From NCBI GenBank assembly GCA_045606265.1, contig JAZURO010000196.1, positions 1 to 10,490 on the forward strand: 10,490 nucleotides of DNA, read 5' to 3'. The position numbers and the translations under genes are program-made. Shown piece after piece: positions 5,993 through 10,490 of this stretch. Position 1 is the first letter of the stretch. Every line of letters starts with the position of its first letter. Source of the DNA: RGIG4608 sp045606265 (GTDB lineage Bacteria; Bacillota; Clostridia; Oscillospirales; CAG-272). The notes under the pieces were generated by a model. It was not told where the DNA came from and ran no database searches. It worked only from the letters and a program-made list of their open reading frames with translations.

Positions 5993-6006
5993 GGAAAATG
6001 TTTTCC
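5993..6006 (+). promoter_or_regulatory. Possible operator at the transcription start
   Basis: GGAAAA (5993-5998) and TTTTCC (6001-6006) form a hyphenated palindrome with a TG spacer, starting about 12 bases after the -10. A repressor bound here would block this operon. No regulator is identifiable, and the match could be chance in A/T-rich DNA. Confidence 0.35.
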
Positions 6007-6031
6007 AAATTCAAAAAAGGACGGATAGTTT

Positions 6032-7246
6032 ATGGATAAAGTTCTTATAGGTTTTCTCGTTATTATTTTACTTATCGGTGCAGCATTCGGAATAGTTACG
6101 CTGTCTAACAAAATCAATCTTGACAATATGCTTGAATACGTTGATACTTTTAAGGTTGATGACGTTCAGAAATCACTTTCTGAGCATCCCGCACCTCAAA
6201 TTGACGAAAACGGAAGCTGGTATTTTGAAACTGACGATGATTTCAAGATTTTGCACCTTACCGACGTACATATCGGCGGTGGAGCTTGGAGTAAGGAGTC
6301 AGATAAAAAGGCGATAGCTGCCGTAGCATCAATGGTAAAGGCAGAAAATCCCGATCTTGTTATTATTACGGGAGATATTTCCTATGCAATTCCCACAACG
6401 GGCACAATAAACAATGAATATGCCCATAAAATGTTTATTCGTCTTATGGAAAATCTCGGTGTTTATTGGACGGTAACATTCGGAAATCACGATAATGAGC
6501 CATATAATACACACAATCGCCAGGACGTTGCCAATATGTATGCGGACAAAGAGCTTGAAAGATGCTTGTTTATGGATTCACCAAGCGGTGTTTCGGGTAA
6601 CGGAAACCACGTTATCAATATCAAGAACACAAGCGGTGAGGTAACCAAGAGCTTATTTATGCTTGATAGCCATTCCTATATTCATCAGGATTTCTTTGGC
6701 GGTCTTATTGATTCGCTTATGTGGAATTACGATAGCATAAAGCAGGATCAGATCGATTGGTATGAAGATATGATTAACCTTTACAATCCTCAAGAATCAC
6801 TTATGTTCTTCCACATACCGCTTTCAGAGGTTAAAGCGGGATATGAGGAATACGTGGCAAACGGTCGTGAGCTTACTGAAAACGTTACGTATTTTTCGGG
6901 CAACGACGGTGAAAAAGACGAGGTTGTTTACTGTTCCAAGCTTGGCGACGGTCTTTTTGAAAAGATAATTGAGCTTAATAACACAAAATATTTGTTCTAT
7001 GGCCACGATCACTTCAACAATTTCACTATGAGATACAAGGGCATTTTTATGTCATACGGATACACCATTGACTATATAGCATACGGCGATATAGGTAGTA
7101 AGGGATATCAACGTGGATGCATCGTTATCAATCTTAATGCCGACACGGGTATGGTTGATATAACATACGAAAATTATTATCAGGAAAAATATCAGTCGCT
7201 TGACGAAATGAAGGGGCTTGATATGGATCCAAATGCATACAAATAA
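6032..7246 (+). CDS. Membrane-anchored calcineurin-like metallophosphoesterase
   Basis: This 404-residue protein belongs to the calcineurin-like phosphoesterase superfamily, resembling the Dcr2/COG1409-type enzymes. The start is supported by AAAAGGA (6015-6021) ten bases upstream. A single N-terminal helix (about residues 4-24) without a clear cleavage site predicts a membrane anchor with the catalytic domain outside. All five metal-binding blocks are present: Asp78-x-His80 (DVHIGG), Asp115 (GDIS), Asn152-His153 (GNHDNE), His261 (FHIPLSE) and His325-Asp326-His327 (GHDH). It should therefore be an active two-metal phosphomono- or diesterase. The substrate is unknown; phospholipid headgroups, teichoic-acid pieces or nucleotides are all possible. 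It is divergent from another predicted surface phosphodiesterase and is the first gene of a likely operon, with 24 bases to ktrB. Confidence 0.9.
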   Translation: MDKVLIGFLVIILLIGAAFGIVTLSNKINLDNMLEYVDTFKVDDVQKSLSEHPAPQIDENGSWYFETDDDFKILHLTDVHIGGGAWSKESDKKAIAAVASMVKAENPDLVIITGDISYAIPTTGTINNEYAHKMFIRLMENLGVYWTVTFGNHDNEPYNTHNRQDVANMYADKELERCLFMDSPSGVSGNGNHVINIKNTSGEVTKSLFMLDSHSYIHQDFFGGLIDSLMWNYDSIKQDQIDWYEDMINLYNPQESLMFFHIPLSEVKAGYEEYVANGRELTENVTYFSGNDGEKDEVVYCSKLGDGLFEKIIELNNTKYLFYGHDHFNNFTMRYKGIFMSYGYTIDYIAYGDIGSKGYQRGCIVINLNADTGMVDITYENYYQEKYQSLDEMKGLDMDPNAYK

Positions 7247-7270
7247 ATCATTTTAAGGGAAGTGATATGT

Positions 7271-8629
7271 GTGAAAAACAGAATAAGGGGACTTAGCACC
7301 ACGCATATGATTTTGCTGAGCTTTTTGCTTGCGATACTTGCGGGCAGCTTGCTTTTATCCCTTCCAATAAGCACAAAAACGGGTGAGTCGGTGCCTTATA
7401 TCGACGCACTTTTCACAGCCACCACAGCGACCTGCGTTACGGGACTTGTAACCTTGCCCACGTTCAGCACCTGGAGTGTTTTCGGGCAAATAGTGATACT
7501 TGTTCTCATACAGATTGGCGGGCTTGGAATAATCACCGTGCTTTCGGGTATTGCGGTGGCTATAAATCGCAAAATGGGACTGCGTGGCAGCCGTCTTATA
7601 AGTGATGCCTTCAATCTATCCTCGCTTGACGGTTTGTCGGGCTTTGTGAAAAAGGTAATGATTGGCACCTTTGTTGTGGAAGGCATTGGCGCCTTGCTGT
7701 ATATGACTGTTTTCGTACCTGATTTTGGGGCGAAAGGAATATGGATTTCCATATTTAACTCTGTTTCGGCTTTCTGCAATGCGGGAATTGACATTTTAGC
7801 GTCGGACAGTCTTTGCTCCTATGCAACAAATCCAATAATCAACACCGTCACATCATTGCTCATCATTTTGGGCGGACTCGGATACATAGTATGGTGGGAC
7901 ATTCTGCGTGTTATTAAGGATTTCAAAAAGCAGGGTATTGGCTGCTTCAAACGGTTGACACTTCATTCAAAGATAGTGCTGAGCGTTACGGCTATACTTA
8001 TTTTCGGCGGTTCGTTGCTCATATTTATCTTTGAGTTTTCAAATCCCAAGACCATTGGAGACATGTCACTGTTTGACAAAATACAGGTTTCGCTTTTCCA
8101 ATCGGTTACAACGAGAACTGCGGGATTTATGAGTGTTCCGCAAGAAAATCTGACAAATCCGAGCGCAATAATATCACTGTTTCTGATGTTTGTGGGCGGT
8201 TCTCCCGTTGGAACTGCGGGCGGTGTTAAAACCGTCACGGTTGCGGTACTTATTTTTACCGCATATGCTCTGATTTCAAACAAAAATGAGATTTCGGCAT
8301 TCAACCGTTCAATTTCAAAGCAGGCGATAAGAAAATCGGTTGCCGTAACTGTTATGTCATTTTCAATTATGTTTATATCAACCGTTCTTTTGTCAGCAGT
8401 TACTGATGCAAACGCACTTGACGTGATTTATGAAACGGTCAGTGCAACAGCAACGGTAGGACTTTCAAGAAGTCTTACTCCCCTTTTGGATATATGGGGT
8501 AAGCTGATAATCATCTGTACTATGTATCTTGGAAGAATCGGGCCAATCTCACTTGCCATCGCCTTTACTTATGGTAAGGAGAGCACAAACAGTATAAAAA
8601 ATCCGACGGAAGAAATCAGTGTTGGATAG
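7271..8629 (+). CDS. ktrB: Potassium channel subunit KtrB (TrkH family)
   Basis: This 452-residue membrane protein is the ion-conducting subunit of a Ktr potassium uptake system. I choose GTG at 7271 because AAGGGA (7255-7260) lies ten bases upstream; a GTG at 7262 is too close to that site. The TrkH/KtrB fold of four M1-P-M2 repeats is visible, each with a filter Gly: Gly58 in TCVTGL, Gly172 in CNAGI, Gly285 in TRTAGF and Gly397 in ATVGLS. Single Gly filters favour K+ with moderate selectivity over Na+. The length fits KtrB (about 450) better than TrkH (about 480). The next gene encodes the regulatory KtrA ring, 15 bases downstream, so the pair forms a complete transporter in the cytoplasmic membrane. 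I see no missing element. The assignment as trkH rather than ktrB is a naming question. Confidence 0.94.
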   Translation: MKNRIRGLSTTHMILLSFLLAILAGSLLLSLPISTKTGESVPYIDALFTATTATCVTGLVTLPTFSTWSVFGQIVILVLIQIGGLGIITVLSGIAVAINRKMGLRGSRLISDAFNLSSLDGLSGFVKKVMIGTFVVEGIGALLYMTVFVPDFGAKGIWISIFNSVSAFCNAGIDILASDSLCSYATNPIINTVTSLLIILGGLGYIVWWDILRVIKDFKKQGIGCFKRLTLHSKIVLSVTAILIFGGSLLIFIFEFSNPKTIGDMSLFDKIQVSLFQSVTTRTAGFMSVPQENLTNPSAIISLFLMFVGGSPVGTAGGVKTVTVAVLIFTAYALISNKNEISAFNRSISKQAIRKSVAVTVMSFSIMFISTVLLSAVTDANALDVIYETVSATATVGLSRSLTPLLDIWGKLIIICTMYLGRIGPISLAIAFTYGKESTNSIKNPTEEISVG

Positions 8630-8644
8630 AAGGAGAGTTAAATT

Positions 8645-9295
8645 ATGAGTATGAATAAATCTTATGCCGTGTTCGGACTTGGAAGATACGGTATGGCAGT
8701 CGCAAAGGAGCTTTCCAAGAACGGTGCTGACGTTATTGCCGTGGATATTGATGAAAGCATAGTGAATATGGCTATTTCCGATATTCCTTTTTGCAAATGT
8801 GCCGACGTGACTGAGCCCGAGGTGCTTCGTCAGCTTGGAATTTCAAACGTTGACGTTGTAATTATTGCAATGGCGACCAACCTTGAAGCTAACGTTATGG
8901 CAATTATGCTTTGCAAGGAGATGGGTGTTAAAACTGTTATTGCAAAATGCTCTGACGATATGCAGGGCAAAATACTTTTGAAGGTTGGTGCTGACAAGGT
9001 GGTTATTCCCGAGCGTGAATCGGGAGTGCGTCTTGCCAAGAATATGCTTTCATCCGGATTTGTTGACGTGATGGAGCTTTCTGATGATGTTTCGCTTCTT
9101 GAGCTTGACGTTAAAGAAGATTGGGTTGGCAAGAATCTTATTGAGCTCAACCTCAGAAAAAAATACGGAATCAACGTAATTGCTATGAAGCGCAGTGAGA
9201 AAGTAATGATAGATCTTGATCCCACCTTGCCTATGGACAAGGATACAAGTCTTATCATTATTGCGCACACTTCAAAGCTTGACAAATTGAAATAA
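8645..9295 (+). CDS. ktrA: Potassium uptake regulatory subunit KtrA (RCK domains)
   Basis: This 216-residue cytoplasmic protein gates KtrB. AAGGAG (8630-8635) lies nine bases before the ATG. The N-terminal RCK_N domain (about 5-125) has a Rossmann fold with GLGRYG at 11-16 and acidic Asp34 at the end of the second strand, the usual site for ATP/ADP or NAD(H). The C-terminal RCK_C domain (about 135-216) carries LRKKYGINVIAMKR; Arg171 and Asn177 fall six residues apart, as in the pocket reported, as I recall, for c-di-AMP in Staphylococcus aureus KtrA. Inhibition by c-di-AMP is therefore plausible but not shown. The length is typical of KtrA and far shorter than the double-RCK TrkA. It is cotranscribed with ktrB. 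Confidence 0.94.
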   Translation: MSMNKSYAVFGLGRYGMAVAKELSKNGADVIAVDIDESIVNMAISDIPFCKCADVTEPEVLRQLGISNVDVVIIAMATNLEANVMAIMLCKEMGVKTVIAKCSDDMQGKILLKVGADKVVIPERESGVRLAKNMLSSGFVDVMELSDDVSLLELDVKEDWVGKNLIELNLRKKYGINVIAMKRSEKVMIDLDPTLPMDKDTSLIIIAHTSKLDKLK

Positions 9296-9308
9296 AGGAG
9301 ATATGACC

Positions 9309-10259
9309 GTGAAAAACAGATACTATATTGGAATTGACCTTGGAGGAACCTTTATTAAGGGTGGAATTGTAAACGAAAACGGAGAGATTTTGATCTCCGA
9401 TAAGACTCCGACTGAGGTAGAAAAGGGAGACAAGGGTGTTGCCTTGAATATAGCAAAGCTGGCAAAATTGCTTCTTGAAAGAGCAGGAATTGATATTGCC
9501 GAGGTTGAAGGACTTGGCATTGGCTCTCCCGGTATGATAGATTCGCTCAATGGTAACGTTGTTTACGCAAACAATCTCGGATGGGAGAATTTCAAAATTT
9601 GCGACGAGCTTTCATCATTACTTGGCGGAATTAAGGTTAAAATCGGAAATGATGCCAACGTTGCTGCTCTTGGCGAGGTGAAATTCGGTGCTGCACGGTC
9701 TTTCAGCAGCGCAGTTATGATTACTCTTGGTACGGGTGTCGGCGGCGGAATCGTTATCGACGGAAAGCTCGTTGAGGGCAATATGGGTGCAGGCGCTGAG
9801 CTTGGACATATTGTTATCGTCAAGGACGGTGAACAATGCTCCTGCGGTCGCAAGGGTTGCTTTGAGGCATACAGCTCTGCAACTGCGCTTATTCGTGATA
9901 CAAAAAGAGCTATGCTCGAACACAGGGATTCAAAAATGTGGGAAATCGGTGATGTTGATGCTGTTACAGGCAAAACCGTCTTCGATTATGCTCCCGTTGA
10001 TATTTATGCAAAAGAGGTGCTTGATTCATATTTGGAGCATCTTGCTTGCGGACTTGTAAACTATGCAAATATTTTCCGTCCCCAAGTGATTCTTCTTGGC
10101 GGCGGTGTATGTGCGCAGGGCGATAATCTTATCGTTCCTTTGCAAAAGCTCGTGGATAAGGAAATTTATGCGGGTGACAAGGGCCCCCGTGTGCCGATTC
10201 TTATTGCTGAGCTTGAAAACAGCGCAGGCCTTCTTGGCGCTGCTGCGCTTTTGATGTGA
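9309..10259 (+). CDS. ROK-family sugar kinase, probable glucokinase
   Basis: This 316-residue kinase phosphorylates a hexose with ATP, most likely glucose to glucose-6-phosphate. I choose GTG at 9309 because AAAGGAG (9294-9300) lies eight bases upstream; the ATG at 9303 is only two bases from that site. The ROK landmarks are all present: phosphate loop IGIDLGGTFIKGG near the N-terminus, GIGSPGMID, catalytic Asp115 in GNDAN, adenosine motif GTGVGGG, sugar-contacting and zinc-binding His167 in ELGH, and the zinc cysteines Cys177, Cys179 and Cys184 in CSCGRKGC. There is no N-terminal DNA-binding domain, so it is a kinase and not a ROK repressor. The length fits glucokinases of the GlcK type, but fructo-, manno- or N-acetylmannosamine kinases share these motifs, so the substrate is inferred. 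It follows ktrA by 13 bases and is probably in the same operon, an unusual neighbour for potassium uptake genes. Confidence 0.88.
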   Translation: MKNRYYIGIDLGGTFIKGGIVNENGEILISDKTPTEVEKGDKGVALNIAKLAKLLLERAGIDIAEVEGLGIGSPGMIDSLNGNVVYANNLGWENFKICDELSSLLGGIKVKIGNDANVAALGEVKFGAARSFSSAVMITLGTGVGGGIVIDGKLVEGNMGAGAELGHIVIVKDGEQCSCGRKGCFEAYSSATALIRDTKRAMLEHRDSKMWEIGDVDAVTGKTVFDYAPVDIYAKEVLDSYLEHLACGLVNYANIFRPQVILLGGGVCAQGDNLIVPLQKLVDKEIYAGDKGPRVPILIAELENSAGLLGAAALLM

Positions 10260-10325
10260 TTTTTGGAAGTTACATATTGAAGATGCGGGGGCTTTTTGGA
10301 AGTTACAGAGTAAAGATGTGGGGAC
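10260..10325 (+). repeat. Two tandem 33-bp imperfect repeats
   Basis: Copy one (10260-10292) and copy two (10293-10325) match at 28 of 33 positions, both beginning TTTTTGGAAGTTACA and ending in a G-run. They start directly after the kinase stop and have no spacer between them, so this is not a CRISPR. The design resembles dispersed intergenic repeats of Clostridia, which is inference. Confidence 0.75.
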
Positions 10326-10354
10326 ATTTTTGAAAAACTGTCCCCACGCCCCCG
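10286..10354 (+). other. Nested hairpin built on the tandem repeats
   Basis: The inner stem pairs GTGGGGACA (10318-10326, end of copy two) with TGTCCCCAC (10339-10347). Directly after it, GCCCCCG (10348-10354) can pair with CGGGGGC (10286-10292, end of copy one). The left arms are 25 bases apart and the right arms are adjacent, leaving copy two's front part as a bulge. No T-run follows, so it is not a standard terminator, though it may still stop or protect the kinase transcript. Confidence 0.6.
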
Positions 10355-10490
10355 AAAAACTTTTGCTGATGGGTTTGTACGGACTTTGCGTAAATTTTCG
10401 ATAATTCACGGGTGAATTATCGGTTTAGAAATCCCAATACTGCCCTTACGTACAAGTACGACGGTCAGCATTGAGCTTTCCAAACTACGA
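10355..10490. other. Non-coding tail with an 11-bp inverted repeat
   Basis: CGATAATTCAC (10399-10409) and GTGAATTATCG (10412-10422) form a near-continuous palindrome, and CGTAC/GTACG (10449-10453 and 10456-10460) form a second small one. I find no convincing gene. A minus-strand frame is open from the window edge to a stop at 10406-10408, but at 28 codons it is too short to judge. Confidence 0.4.

Noticed and set aside
7396..9973. Long minus-strand frames opposite ktrB, ktrA and the kinase gene
   Set aside because: They are antisense shadows of well-supported genes, with low-complexity Ser/Thr/Pro-rich translations and no ribosome binding sites that I could support.
10260..10325. Short CRISPR array
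   Set aside because: Only two imperfect copies directly abut with no spacers, and no cas genes are present.
10406..10489. C-terminal end of a minus-strand gene entering from the right edge
   Set aside because: Only 28 codons are visible, with no recognisable motif and with palindromes inside; not enough to call a gene.

Overview
The window looks like chromosomal DNA of a low-to-moderate GC, Gram-positive Clostridia-type bacterium (Oscillospiraceae/Ruminococcaceae-like is my inference). The basis is consistent AGGAG-type ribosome binding sites, extended -10 sigma-A promoters, a KtrAB potassium system, tRNA genes with encoded CCA, and compact operons. I see no plasmid, phage, transposase or CRISPR signature.

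Layout. (1) 1-98: unassigned sequence ending in a strong terminator. (2) 178-1262: a transcription unit with a small protein made of 11-residue repeats, then the remains of an ABC exporter. The ATPase is cut soon after Walker A and the permease keeps only its C-terminal half, apparently because an internal deletion fused the two genes out of frame. (3) 1339-4577: an OmpR-type response regulator, an overlapping sensor histidine kinase, an eight-helix membrane protein and a two-helix membrane protein, translationally coupled or nearly so, closed by a terminator shared with the opposite strand. (4) 4578-4789, minus strand: a tRNA-Met/tRNA-Glu operon with a consensus promoter. (5) 4824-5927, minus strand: a membrane-anchored glycerophosphodiester phosphodiesterase. 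(6) 5953-10259, plus strand: a divergently transcribed probable operon of membrane-anchored metallophosphoesterase, KtrB, KtrA and a ROK-family sugar kinase. (7) 10260-10490: non-coding DNA with two 33-bp tandem repeats whose ends pair with a downstream arm in a nested structure, plus a separate inverted repeat.

How the parts may work together. The two-component operon follows a decayed ABC exporter, a common pairing for envelope-stress or antimicrobial-peptide sensing, but here the exporter cannot be functional as written. The two phosphoesterases are predicted to face outward and share a 167-bp divergent promoter region, suggesting envelope phospholipid, teichoic-acid or phosphate-ester turnover. 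KtrB and KtrA form one potassium uptake system: membrane channel subunit plus nucleotide-gated RCK ring. The sugar kinase is probably cotranscribed with them.

The least explained items are the 11-residue repeat protein, the exporter deletion scar, the two uncharacterised membrane proteins behind the kinase, and the nested repeat structure at the right end. Nothing here can be called a new system from sequence alone.
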